Assembly (NCBI RefSeq): GCF_030433895.1
Contig: NZ_JARUXE010000001.1
Span: 124,001 to 188,000, forward strand
Direction of reading: 5' to 3'
DNA length: 64,000 nt
Source of the DNA: Arthrobacter sp. PsM3
GTDB lineage: Bacteria; Actinomycetota; Actinomycetes; Actinomycetales; Micrococcaceae
Shown here: piece by piece, positions 21,632 to 30,178 of the stretch
Numbering within the stretch: the first letter of the stretch is position 1
Layout: each line of letters opens with the position of its first letter
Notes under the pieces: model-generated
Database searches by the model: none
What the model saw: only the letters and a program-made list of their open reading frames with translations
Told to the model about the DNA's origin: nothing
Translations under genes and position numbers: made by a program

Positions 21632-23314
21632 ATGAGCAACACTTCCTTCACCCTCGGCAGCCCCGGCACTCTCGGCGGCAACGCCGCCGGAACCATGTCG
21701 CAGCGGAGCCCGCGCGCCCCTTGGCGCGACTGGCTGGCGCTGGCGCTGCTGATGTTTCCGGTGCTTCTGGTGGCCGTCGACAATACGGCCCTGACCTTCG
21801 CCCTGCCGGCCATCGCGCGCAGCCTTGACGCCTCCGGGGTGGAGCTGCTGTGGATCGTCGACGCCTATCCCCTGGTGCTCGCCGGCCTGCTCGTGGCAAT
21901 GGGAAGCCTCGGTGACAGGATCGGCCGCCGCCGGCTGCTGTTTATCGGCAGTACGGGCTTCGCTGCCGTCTCGGCGGTCACGGCATTCGCACCCAGCGCC
22001 GAATGGCTGATCGCCGGACGGGCCGGGTTGGGATTCTTCGGCGCCATGCTGATGCCGTCCACACTGTCCCTGATCCGCAACATTTTCCCGGAGCCCAACC
22101 GGCGCCGGCTGGCCGTGGCCATCTGGGCCGCCGGCTTCTCCGGCGGCGCCGCGCTGGGCCCCATTGCCGGCGGCTGGCTGGTGGAGCACTTCTGGTGGGG
22201 CGCCGTCCTGCTCGTGGCTGTGCCGATCATCCTGCCGCTGCTGGCCCTGGGGCCGGCCTTGATTCCGGAATCCCGCGACCCGAACCCGGGCAGGGTGGAC
22301 GTGCCCAGCATCATCATGTCCCTGCTGGTCATGGTGCCCGTGGTCTACGGCATCAAAGTGCTGGCCACGCACGGGCCGGCGCTGGAGCCGCTGGCCGCCA
22401 TCACCTTCGGCCTGCTGATGGGATATGCCTTCGTCCGGCGCCAGCGGTCCCTCCTGGCCGGTGGCCACGCCAAGGACGCCGGCACCCCGGTCCAGGACGG
22501 CCCGGCGCCGGGAAACCTGGCACAGGCCGGCCGAGTGACCGGAAACCGCGCCGCTCCCCTGCTGGACATCAGCCTGTTCGGCAACCGGATCTTCAGCACC
22601 GCCATCGTCGCGAACGTGCTTGCCCTGTTCTCCTTCAACGGCTTCATCCTGTTCCTGGCCCAGCACCTGCAGTTGCTCGAGGGCCAGTCACCTTCGGAAT
22701 CCGGAGTCGCCATGGTGCCCGCCCTCATCGCGACCGTCCTGGCGGGCCTGCTGGTAGTGCCGCTGGTGAAGAAAGTCCGTCCCGGCTTTGTGGTGGCCGG
22801 CGGGTTGCTGCTTAGCGCGGCGGGCTACTTCATGGTGGCCTTCGGCGACCACAGCAACGGCCCGGCGCTGCTGCTGGCAGCGCTGCTGGTGCTGTGCCTG
22901 GGCGTCGGCGCCGCGGAAACCATCTCCAACGACCTTATCCTGGGCGCGGCCCCGGCGGAGAAGTCCGGGGCGGCTGCCGCCATTTCGGAGACCGGCTACG
23001 AGATCGGCTCACTGCTGGGCACCGCCATCCTGGGGTCCATCCTGACGGCGTCCTACCAGGGCAATCTCCGGCTTCCCGCGGGCGCCGCCGAAGCGGCCCC
23101 CGCTGGGGCATCAGCCCAGGCCGGCGAGACGCTCGCAGGGGCCGTCGAGCTGGCGCAGTCGCTCCCGGGACCGCTGGAAGAGGCCGTGATGGCGGCTGCC
23201 CGTACTGCCTTCGACTCGGGCGTCCACATCACGGCAACCATCGCCCTGGTGCTGATGGCCGGGACGTCGGTTCTCGCCGCCGCCGTCCTCCGGAAAGTGC
23301 CGACCGCCAAGTAA
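21632..23314 (+). CDS. MFS multidrug efflux transporter (DHA2, 14-helix type)
   Basis: A 560-residue proton-driven exporter. The first helix carries LLVAVDNTALTFALPAIARSL, loop 2-3 has the MFS motif MGSLGDRIGRRRLLFIGS, and the fifth helix region has WAAGFSGGAALGPIAGGWLVE, typical of QacA/EmrB-like drug/H+ antiporters. A hydrophilic loop at about 268-305 separates the two halves. The ATG at 21632 follows the operator by three bases without a Shine-Dalgarno, so the message may be leaderless or the true start may be the ATG at 21695. It is probably controlled by the divergent TetR gene. Confidence 0.93.
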   Translation: MSNTSFTLGSPGTLGGNAAGTMSQRSPRAPWRDWLALALLMFPVLLVAVDNTALTFALPAIARSLDASGVELLWIVDAYPLVLAGLLVAMGSLGDRIGRRRLLFIGSTGFAAVSAVTAFAPSAEWLIAGRAGLGFFGAMLMPSTLSLIRNIFPEPNRRRLAVAIWAAGFSGGAALGPIAGGWLVEHFWWGAVLLVAVPIILPLLALGPALIPESRDPNPGRVDVPSIIMSLLVMVPVVYGIKVLATHGPALEPLAAITFGLLMGYAFVRRQRSLLAGGHAKDAGTPVQDGPAPGNLAQAGRVTGNRAAPLLDISLFGNRIFSTAIVANVLALFSFNGFILFLAQHLQLLEGQSPSESGVAMVPALIATVLAGLLVVPLVKKVRPGFVVAGGLLLSAAGYFMVAFGDHSNGPALLLAALLVLCLGVGAAETISNDLILGAAPAEKSGAAAAISETGYEIGSLLGTAILGSILTASYQGNLRLPAGAAEAAPAGASAQAGETLAGAVELAQSLPGPLEEAVMAAARTAFDSGVHITATIALVLMAGTSVLAAAVLRKVPTAK

Positions 23315-23337
23315 TTGGGGGCGAGTAGTTAAAGCCG

Positions 23338-23372
23338 AGCGCCCGGCGCCGGTGGAACCGGAGCCGGGCGCT
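23338..23372. terminator. Bidirectional hairpin between the MFS gene and dps
   Basis: A perfect 10-base inverted repeat (AGCGCCCGGC and its complement) with a 15-base loop sits between two convergent stop codons. It could end both transcripts; no T-tract is present on either side. Confidence 0.65.
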
Positions 23373-23390
23373 GAAACTGCCGGGGGAACG

Positions 23391-23870
23391 CTACTTGCTG
23401 TCCGGCGTGGTGACGCTGGTGTTGGCGCGCATCGTCTCCGCGTTGACCATCCAGGCGTACTGCTCGAACTTGGCGATGAAGGCGTGCAGCAGGTCCGCCG
23501 TCGTGGGGTCCTCTTCGTCCACTTCGTCGTGGACCTTGCGCATGGTGCCGACGGCCGCCTCAAGCGCCGCGACGATCCGCTCGATGGCGTCCTTGGTGTT
23601 GATCAGGCCGGCCGGGAACTCGGCGAGCGCGGTGGACTTGGACACCGTGGAGCTGCGGCCGTCCGGCAGGGCGTGGAGGGCACGCATGCGCTCGGCCAGA
23701 TCATCGGCGAAGGCGCGGGCGGCATCGATGATCTCGTCCAGCTGCAGGTGGAGGTCCCGGAAATTTGTCCCGACGATGTTCCAGTGCGCCTGCTTGCCCT
23801 GAACGTGAAGTTCGATCAGGTCCACGAGCACTGCCTGCAGGTTCGTTGTGAGCGTCGGTGTTGCTTTCAT
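23391..23870 (-). CDS. dps: Dps-family DNA-protecting ferritin-like protein
   Basis: A 159-residue subunit of the 12-mer that oxidises and stores iron and protects DNA in stress. All ferroxidase residues are visible: His29 in AHWNIVG, His41 and Asp45 in LHLQLDE, Asp56 and Glu60 in FADDLAER. The start at 23870 is supported by a strong GGAGGA; the frame extends 11 codons further without support. It is convergent with the MFS gene across a hairpin. It lies upstream of the flagellar island and is not part of it. Confidence 0.95.
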   Translation of the reverse strand: MKATPTLTTNLQAVLVDLIELHVQGKQAHWNIVGTNFRDLHLQLDEIIDAARAFADDLAERMRALHALPDGRSSTVSKSTALAEFPAGLINTKDAIERIVAALEAAVGTMRKVHDEVDEEDPTTADLLHAFIAKFEQYAWMVNAETMRANTSVTTPDSK

Positions 23871-24032
23871 GCATCCTCCTGAGTGGTTGCGGCACCGTTG
23901 CATCAGGTGTCGCTAGGTCCGATATCTTCGACGCTACCGCAGGGCGCAGCAGGACCGCGACGGTCCGGGGAGAATTTCTCGGTCAGCTTACTAAGTCGGC
24001 TTACTAAGCTGGCAGGGAAACCTGCGCGGCGC

Positions 24033-24851
24033 TCAAACCGCCTCGTCGAGTACCGGTTCCAGCGGGAACATGGCCCTGGTGATCCCGCCCGAAGTCGCTT
24101 CTGCCAGATGGGCCAGGTAATCATTCCGGCGTTTCGGCGTGATCCGGGACTGGGGTTCGAAACCCTGCCCGGGGTCGTCAGCGTAGTGCGCGGCCAGGCC
24201 GTCACGCATGAGCCGGATGGCCTCGGCGCGCTGCTGGGAAACCGCCGCGTGGGTGGATCCGAGTTCGGCGGCCAGATCCTTGACGGTCCTGTCACCAAAG
24301 TAGATCTCCTCGACGACGTAGCGCATCCGCTCGGGGAGGGACTTCACCGCGGCGCGGAGGTACTGGAGCCGCTCGTCCGCGAGCACGGAGTGTTCGGGGG
24401 TCAGCGTCTCAGCGGCCAGCGTGTCAACAACAGCGTCATCCAGGGGCGTCAAAGTCCGGGAAGCGTCGGCAAGGGCTGCCTCGACGACACTCTGCTGGAC
24501 ACCCAGGGCCGAGGCAATCTCGTCAACGCTGGGGGTGCGTCCGAGGGCCGCGGCCAGGGTTTCCTGGACCGACATCGTTTCCTTGATCCGGCGGCGTGCA
24601 GAGCGGGTGGCCCAGTCGCTGGCACGCATCTCGTCAGCGAAGGCACCCAGGATGCGCCGGCGAGCGAAGGCACCGAACGGCACACCAAGATCCGGGTCGA
24701 AGGAGTCGGCCGAAGTGATCAGGGCAATGGCGCCCGCAGACGCCAGGTCATCGCGAGAAAGATGTGACGCCTTCGAGCACAAGTCTGAGACGAGGTAGCC
24801 CACCAGCGGCAGATGCTGTGTGACCATCTCGTTGCGTTCCACGCGATTCAA
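24033..24851 (-). CDS. fliA: Sigma-70 family factor of the FliA (sigma-28) type
   Basis: RNA polymerase sigma factor with region 2 (LPLVGYLVSDLC, then DDLASAGAIALITSADSFDP, FGAFARRRILGAFADEMRASDWATRSARR), region 3 (about 115-165) and region 4 (YFGDRTVKDLAAELGSTHAAVSQ). The DEMRASDWATRSARR stretch is the FliA-type hallmark. It borders the flagellar island, where several promoters fit the FliA consensus. The start is uncertain: I use the TTG at 24851, which gives a FliA-like N-terminus; an ATG at 24827 and a long form from 24965 also exist. No FlgM anti-sigma gene was found beside it; a FlgN-like gene is divergent from it instead. Confidence 0.88.
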   Translation of the reverse strand: MNRVERNEMVTQHLPLVGYLVSDLCSKASHLSRDDLASAGAIALITSADSFDPDLGVPFGAFARRRILGAFADEMRASDWATRSARRRIKETMSVQETLAAALGRTPSVDEIASALGVQQSVVEAALADASRTLTPLDDAVVDTLAAETLTPEHSVLADERLQYLRAAVKSLPERMRYVVEEIYFGDRTVKDLAAELGSTHAAVSQQRAEAIRLMRDGLAAHYADDPGQGFEPQSRITPKRRNDYLAHLAEATSGGITRAMFPLEPVLDEAV

Positions 24852-25074
24852 TAGAGTGTCCCCCCGTGAGACAGGTTCCGGAAGCCTTAAAAGACCGAGA
24901 GCCGCGTCCAAAGTGGGCCCCGTGCCCCCCTGTGGAAGTCGGTGTTCAAAACCCGGGCGCAGCACCCAAGACGAAACCTATCACCTGAGTCACATTCTGC
25001 GTGTAACCTCAGGACAAAGCTTGGCTGAAAATGCGTTAATGCTTCTCAGCCGTGGCGGCAAGGTAAGGGGGCCC

Positions 25075-25620
25075 ATGGGTGTAGGTGATCTTTCCGCGGC
25101 TCTCTGGCAGGAGCGGCGGCAGTTGGAAATTCTGCTATTCAGGCTGGAGACCCAGCGACTTCATGTCACGGCGGGGAACCTGCAGTGGCTGGGCTTCACG
25201 TCCTCTGAAGTGGAGAGTGTCCTCGACCGCCTGCACTTCGAAGCGTTAGCACGGAACGTCGATTCGGCTGCGGTGGCCGCCGAATGGGGGCTTCCTGCGC
25301 AGGCGACGCTGATCGAACTCGCCGCAGGGGCTCCCGCCGGCCCCTGGCCAGAGATCCTGCACGAACACCTTGACGGGCTGCGCGCGCTGCTTGCGCAGCT
25401 CCGGGATGCCGCCCACGCCAACGAGGAAGCGCTGCGCCAGCAGGGCACGTCGGTCCCGTCCGGCGGACAAGGCGCCGACGGTGCGGCGCCCCCTGCCTCG
25501 GACACTGCCCGGCTTCTGGATCAGCTGACGACGGCGGAGAATATTGAGCGCGCCCTGGCGGTCACCCGCCGCACTCCCCAGCCGCTCCTGGCCCGGTACC
25601 TCGACGGCAGCAGCGGCTGA
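25075..25620 (+). CDS. FlgN-like protein, paralogue 1
   Basis: A 181-residue helical protein clearly related to the FlgN-like protein at 51770: both start with LSA-LLW-RE-LE-LxF-LE, share the T(A/S)G(N/K)-W turn, and have an AP-GPW-EIL--HL--L block followed by a coiled-coil helix. FlgN is the cytosolic chaperone of the hook-junction proteins FlgK and FlgL. This copy has a Gly/Pro-rich insert and a longer C-terminus (ARLLDQLTTAENIERALAVT). It is divergent from the sigma factor and convergent with csrA, away from flgK/flgL, so it may have another partner. A GTAAGGGG Shine-Dalgarno precedes the ATG. Confidence 0.78.
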   Translation: MGVGDLSAALWQERRQLEILLFRLETQRLHVTAGNLQWLGFTSSEVESVLDRLHFEALARNVDSAAVAAEWGLPAQATLIELAAGAPAGPWPEILHEHLDGLRALLAQLRDAAHANEEALRQQGTSVPSGGQGADGAAPPASDTARLLDQLTTAENIERALAVTRRTPQPLLARYLDGSSG

Positions 25621-25632
25621 TCCAGCGCGGAC

Positions 25633-25905
25633 TCAGTCCGTGCCCGGGGCCCGCTTAGTGGCGGCTGGCGGCGGCAATAGCCCCCGCAGTGCGTCTTCGG
25701 TGGCCGGGCCGGATTCCGCGCCTGCTTCAGCTGCCGCCAGGTTCGCCGCGGCGATGGCCTCGATGACTTCCCGGCGCTGGATCGGTACGCCTCGCGGCGC
25801 CTCAATGCCTATCCGAACACCGTCGCCGCGGCCCTCCAGCACCGTGATGACGATACCGTCGCCGATCATGATCTGTTCGCCCGGCTTGCGTGTAAGTACC
25901 AGCAT
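25633..25905 (-). CDS. csrA: CsrA translational regulator
   Basis: RNA-binding homodimer that recognises GGA motifs, often in hairpin loops over ribosome-binding sites. The first ~48 residues match CsrA closely (MLVLTRKPGEQIMIGDGI, then GVRIGIEAPRGVPIQRREV), including the RNA-contacting Arg in the second motif. A tail of about 40 residues, rich in Ala and Pro, is longer than usual (90 residues against about 60-70). It is the last gene of the fliM-to-flhF block. With fliW at 54565 and a GGA hairpin in the flagellin leader, it probably represses flagellin translation until FliW sequesters it. Confidence 0.96.
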   Translation of the reverse strand: MLVLTRKPGEQIMIGDGIVITVLEGRGDGVRIGIEAPRGVPIQRREVIEAIAAANLAAAEAGAESGPATEDALRGLLPPPAATKRAPGTD

Positions 25906-25979
25906 TATCTTAATCTACCCTTCGCCCTGCGGGGCTGCCGACGAATCGTGCTGCTGATGCGCGGCCGGTGCCGGGCATC

Positions 25980-27035
25980 TCAAGTCCTGACCGGGTGGGC
26001 CGGCCCGGAGTCGATCCAGCCCACCGGCAGCCCAAGTGCGTTGACGGTTTCCGGTGTGGCGGTTTCAGACGCCCCCACAATTGCCACCGCGGTGATGTCC
26101 AGTTCTGCGGCGAGCACGCCCACCCAACGTGCAGAGTCCGCCGGCTTACGACCGGCGTCGACCACCAGCCACACCTGGTCCGCGGACAGCGCGGCGACCG
26201 ACTGGAGCCGGGTGAGGGTGTCTCGGGCTTTCCCAAGGCCGAACGCCACCAGAACGGTCCGGTCCGTCAGGACGGCGTGGGCGCGGGCCGCCGTCGCGCC
26301 CTGGCGGCCTTCCACGTGCAAGTGGCCGTAAGCGGAGAGCTTCCCTGCCGTGCGCACATCGGCTCCGCCAGCGGCCGTGGACATGGCCAGGGCAGTGTCC
26401 AGGGCGTCGTCGCCGAGCCCCACCAGGACCACCAGGTCACCGGCCCCGCTGGGCGGAACCGGTATGGACCCCCGCGGTGCGGGGGGCGCAGGCGCCTGCG
26501 CCTGGCCCGCCGTCGCGTGGGCTGCTGCCGGATGCGCTGCCGCCGTCTGCTCCGCCGCGGCGGCCGGGGCGGTACCGGATGCTCGCCGGCTGTGGTTGCC
26601 GGGGGCGTCGGCGCCCGGGCCGCGCAGCCCGGCACCGAGCTGTTCGAGCAGTTCGGCAAAGTCAGGGGACTCCGTTGACAGTCCGCCGCTGCCGGGGCTG
26701 TGCAGGCTCAGTTCGGCCGCATCGGCTTCTTCGAGCAGGGCCGCGATCGCGGCGCCCTGCAAATCGTGGGCCGGTGCCGCACCCGTGAGTGCTGCTGCCG
26801 GACCAGGTGCCCCGGCCGGGATGTCCGGGTCGGGAACCACCTCGCCGGCAACGACCTCGCGTTCCTTTGCCACCTCGACGATCGCCTCGTAGCGGTCGCC
26901 GGCGAAGAGTCCGGCGATCCCGGGGCTGATGACGCGCTCTGCCGAGACGATGCGTGCCGCGGGGCCGTACTGCACTTCCGCCTTGCGCCGGATCTCCTCC
27001 AGCGAGGCGCCCTTAAGCCGATAGCGGTTCTGCAT
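25980..27035 (-). CDS. FlhF-like protein with a degenerate GTPase domain
   Basis: Sits exactly where flhF sits in many flagellar operons: its start overlaps the end of flhA by 23 bases and csrA follows. The N-terminal ~65 residues (MQNRYRLKGASLEEIRRKAE, GPAARIVSAERV) resemble the FlhF B-domain start. A long Ala/Pro-rich middle follows. The C-terminal ~150 residues keep the outline of the SRP-type GTPase (DLVVLVGLGDD, QVWLVVDAGRK, DITAVAIVGASETATPE, ALGLPVGWIDSGPAHP), but the phosphate loop GxxxxGK(T/S) is absent. It is therefore probably not a GTPase; it may retain a structural or placement role. FlhF sets flagellar site or number in other bacteria. Confidence 0.72.
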   Translation of the reverse strand: MQNRYRLKGASLEEIRRKAEVQYGPAARIVSAERVISPGIAGLFAGDRYEAIVEVAKEREVVAGEVVPDPDIPAGAPGPAAALTGAAPAHDLQGAAIAALLEEADAAELSLHSPGSGGLSTESPDFAELLEQLGAGLRGPGADAPGNHSRRASGTAPAAAAEQTAAAHPAAAHATAGQAQAPAPPAPRGSIPVPPSGAGDLVVLVGLGDDALDTALAMSTAAGGADVRTAGKLSAYGHLHVEGRQGATAARAHAVLTDRTVLVAFGLGKARDTLTRLQSVAALSADQVWLVVDAGRKPADSARWVGVLAAELDITAVAIVGASETATPETVNALGLPVGWIDSGPAHPVRT

Positions 27036-29061
27036 GGCGAACGACTCCTACTGTTTCGATCCGGACGTTGGCTGAGGTGACTTCGCGGTAGGACAGAACC
27101 GGCACAGCGCCGGGCTGCGCCCCCACGAGCCGGTGGATGGCCGGGCGGAGCGCCGGTGCGCAGACCAGCACGGCCGGGCGGTTGGCGGCGGCCGCGGAGT
27201 CGACGGCGGAACGGACGGAGCGGAGCACGGCGTCGAGCCGGTCCTGGCCCATCACAATCTGGCTGCCGCCCTCGGCGGGGCGCATGTCCTCGAGCATGGA
27301 CTGTTCCAGGAGCGGGTCGATCATGATCACGTTTAGCACGGGCCCCTCCATGAACCTGGCCGTCAGCGCCGGGCCAAGGGCCTGCCGCGCGGATTCCACC
27401 AGTGACTCCGGGTCGGTGGAGACCTTGGCTCTGAGGGTGAGTGCCTCATAGATCCGGGCCAGGTCGTTGATCGGCACCTGCTCATCCAACAAGCCCTGGA
27501 GGACGCGTTGCAGTTCGGCGAGGGAAAGCAGCGCCGGCGTGAGTTCGTCGACGGCGGAGGGGCTCTGTTTCCGCACACCCTCGGTCAGGATCCTGACGTC
27601 CTCGCGGGACAGGAGCCTGGCGGCATTGGCCGTGACAATCGAGGATAGGTGGGTGACGAGCACCGAGACCCGGTCGATCACGGTGGCGCCGGTCATCTCC
27701 GCGTTGTGGCGCATTTCCGCCGGGATCCACTTCCCGGCCAGGCCGAACACGGGCTCTATCATTGCGGCGCCAGGGAGCGAGTCGAGGTTGTCCCCCAGAG
27801 CGAGCATCTGGCCGCTGGGGGCGGTGCCGCCGCCTGCCTCCACGCCGGCGATCCGGATTGAGTACCTCGCCGGCGGCAAATCGACGCTGTCCCTGGTGCG
27901 GACCGGCGGGATGACGAGGCCTAACTCCATGGCGATCTTGTGCCGCAGGGACCTCACCCGGGCCAGCAGGTCATCCGAGGCACCGGAGACCATGTCCACG
28001 AGGTCAGGGGCCAGCAGGATCTCCACCGGGTGGACGCGCATGTCCTCGAGGAGCTTCTCGTTGGGGTCCATTTCCGGGAAGTTCAGGGCGCTGGCCTCGG
28101 CCTCGCGGGCGTTTTCCTCCTGCCGCTGGCCCGCGGCGGTACGGCGTGAGGCCATGATTAACCCCGCCCCGACCAGAATGAACGGCAGGGGCGGCATGCC
28201 GGGGATCAGTGCCATCGCAATCGCGGCAACGCCGGCGATCATAAGTGCGTTCGGCGACTGCATCAGCTGGGTGGACGCCGTGCGGCCCATATCCGATTCG
28301 GAGTTGGAACGGGTCACGATCATGCCGGTGGAGACAGCCATCAGCAGGGCCGGGATCTGGGTGACGAGGCCATCACCCATGGTCAGGAGGCCGTAGGTGC
28401 CCAAGGCGTCGCCGATCTCCATGCCGCGCTGCAGCATGCCGATCGCGATGCCGCCGATGAAGTTGATGATGATGATGATGAGGCCGGCGATCGCGTCGCC
28501 CTTGACGAACTTCGAAGCACCGTCCATGGCGCCGTAGAAGTCGGCCTCGGCCGAAACTTCGGCGCGGCGTTCGCGGGCCTGCGTGTCCGTGATCAGGCCC
28601 GCGTTAAGGTCGGCGTCGATGGCCATCTGCTTGCCCGGCATCGCGTCCAGGGTGAAGCGGGCGCCCACTTCGGCCACCCGCTCCGCACCCTTGGTGACCA
28701 CAACGAACTGGATGACCACGAGGATGAGGAACACGACGGCGCCGATGATCATGGATCCGCCCACCGTCACTTTGCCGAAGGCTTCAATGACCTGGCCCGC
28801 GTACCCCTCCCCCAGCACCAGCCGGGTGGAGGCGACATTCAGGCCCAGCCGGAACAGCGTGGCCACGAGCAGGAGCGACGGGAAAACGGAGAAGTCCAGC
28901 GGCTTCTTCACGAACATGCTGGTCAGCAGCACCAGCAAGGCCAGCAGGATATTGCAGACGATGAGAACGTCCAGCAGCGGCGCGGGCACCGGAACAACCA
29001 GCAGCAGCACAATACCGACGATGCCGACCGGCACGGTCAACGGGGCGAGCTTGTTCTTCAT
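27013..29061 (-). CDS. flhA: Flagellar export gate protein FlhA
   Basis: Largest membrane component of the flagellar type III export gate, 682 residues. About eight membrane helices fill the first ~310 residues, with the family blocks FPSLLLVATLFRLGLNVAST and the FTLDAMPGKQMAIDADLNAG loop followed by the cytoplasmic FHIPEP-type charged segment. The C-terminal half is the soluble nonameric ring that docks export chaperones and substrates. It follows flhB by 37 bases and overlaps the FlhF-like gene. Confidence 0.98.
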   Translation of the reverse strand: MKNKLAPLTVPVGIVGIVLLLVVPVPAPLLDVLIVCNILLALLVLLTSMFVKKPLDFSVFPSLLLVATLFRLGLNVASTRLVLGEGYAGQVIEAFGKVTVGGSMIIGAVVFLILVVIQFVVVTKGAERVAEVGARFTLDAMPGKQMAIDADLNAGLITDTQARERRAEVSAEADFYGAMDGASKFVKGDAIAGLIIIIINFIGGIAIGMLQRGMEIGDALGTYGLLTMGDGLVTQIPALLMAVSTGMIVTRSNSESDMGRTASTQLMQSPNALMIAGVAAIAMALIPGMPPLPFILVGAGLIMASRRTAAGQRQEENAREAEASALNFPEMDPNEKLLEDMRVHPVEILLAPDLVDMVSGASDDLLARVRSLRHKIAMELGLVIPPVRTRDSVDLPPARYSIRIAGVEAGGGTAPSGQMLALGDNLDSLPGAAMIEPVFGLAGKWIPAEMRHNAEMTGATVIDRVSVLVTHLSSIVTANAARLLSREDVRILTEGVRKQSPSAVDELTPALLSLAELQRVLQGLLDEQVPINDLARIYEALTLRAKVSTDPESLVESARQALGPALTARFMEGPVLNVIMIDPLLEQSMLEDMRPAEGGSQIVMGQDRLDAVLRSVRSAVDSAAAANRPAVLVCAPALRPAIHRLVGAQPGAVPVLSYREVTSANVRIETVGVVRHAEPLSA

Positions 29062-29098
29062 AGTGCGGTCCTTTCACAGACGGACGTTCGAGGAGTCT

Positions 29099-30178
29099 TC
29101 ACAAGGCGGCTGCCATCCGGTGCATGCCGCGGGCGGCGCCGCGCGCCTTGAGTGACATCACGAACGCGAGAACGCCGGCCACCGCGCGGTAGAAGTCGAC
29201 CGGGATCTCCTGACCCAGCTCACACGCGCTGTGCAGTGCCCTGGTCAGTGGAATGTCCTGGACCATCGGGACGTTTTTTGCCTCGGCCTCTTCCCTGATC
29301 CTGGCCGCGATGTGGCCCGAGCCCTTGGCGACGACACGGGGCGCCGACTTTCCGGGTTCGTACTTGAGCGCCACCGCGAAGTGCGTGGGGTTGACCAGCA
29401 CGACGTCGGCGTCCCCGATTGCCGCGATCATCCGGTTCCGACTCATCGCCATCTGCCGCGCCCGCCGCTGGGAGCGGATCAGCGGGTCGCCTTCGCTGCT
29501 CTTGTTTTCGTCCTGGACTTCCTTCTTGGACATCCGGGTCTTTTTGCGGTTGCGGCGCATCACAACAAAGAAGTCGGCCGCCGCCAGCACGAGACCGGCC
29601 GCCACCGCGAACTGGACCAGCGAGGCTATACCGCCGCCCGCGGCCTGAACGACCCCGGATACGGGCATTCCTCCGGCCGTCAGGAGCACCGGCACCAGCC
29701 CCTGCACGACGCTGTAGAGGACCAGCCCCACGACGCCGGCCTTCAGCAGCGCCTTGATGCCGCCCCACACCGCTTGCATACCGAACATCCGCTTTAGCCC
29801 GTCGAGGACTTTGAAGTGCTCGAAGTCCAGCTTGAACTTCTTCAGGTGCACGCCGCCCTGAAGTGCGGCCCCGGCGAGGACCACGACGAACACCACCATC
29901 AGCATGGGCCCTACGATTCCGGCAATGGCGCCAAGCCCGTCCTCCAAGGCATTGACGGCCTTGCCGGGGTCCGGAGCCGCAACGATGCCGCGGATGCTGA
30001 AGAGCTGGTCGGTCGCGGCGTTGGAGGCTCGTTCCACCGTGGCCGGAAGCATGATGGCGGCAGCGCCTACGCCGACCCACGCGGTGAGGTCCTGGGAGCG
30101 GGAAAGCTGGCCCTTCGACCGGACTTCCTTCATGCGCTTGTCGGTGGCTTGCTCGGTTTTTTCCTGCGAGTCCGACAT
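29099..30178 (-). CDS. flhB: Flagellar export switch protein FlhB
   Basis: Export-apparatus protein that switches substrate specificity from rod/hook to filament proteins after self-cleavage. The 359 residues include four membrane helices and a cytoplasmic domain with the autocleavage motif Asn263-Pro-Thr-His (VVLVNPTHFAVALKY). The N-terminus EKTEQATDKRMKEVRSKGQ is typical. Its ATG overlaps the fliR stop by one base (TGATG), so translation is coupled. Confidence 0.98.
   Translation of the reverse strand: MSDSQEKTEQATDKRMKEVRSKGQLSRSQDLTAWVGVGAAAIMLPATVERASNAATDQLFSIRGIVAAPDPGKAVNALEDGLGAIAGIVGPMLMVVFVVVLAGAALQGGVHLKKFKLDFEHFKVLDGLKRMFGMQAVWGGIKALLKAGVVGLVLYSVVQGLVPVLLTAGGMPVSGVVQAAGGGIASLVQFAVAAGLVLAAADFFVVMRRNRKKTRMSKKEVQDENKSSEGDPLIRSQRRARQMAMSRNRMIAAIGDADVVLVNPTHFAVALKYEPGKSAPRVVAKGSGHIAARIREEAEAKNVPMVQDIPLTRALHSACELGQEIPVDFYRAVAGVLAFVMSLKARGAARGMHRMAAAL

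Noticed and set aside
23952..23966. Short palindrome GGACCG-CGA-CGGTCC as terminator of the sigma gene
   Set aside because: Six-base arms, 67 bases past the stop and no T-tract; too weak to list.
23986..24008. Direct repeat GCTTACTAAG twice, 13 bases apart
   Set aside because: Too short and isolated to support a function.
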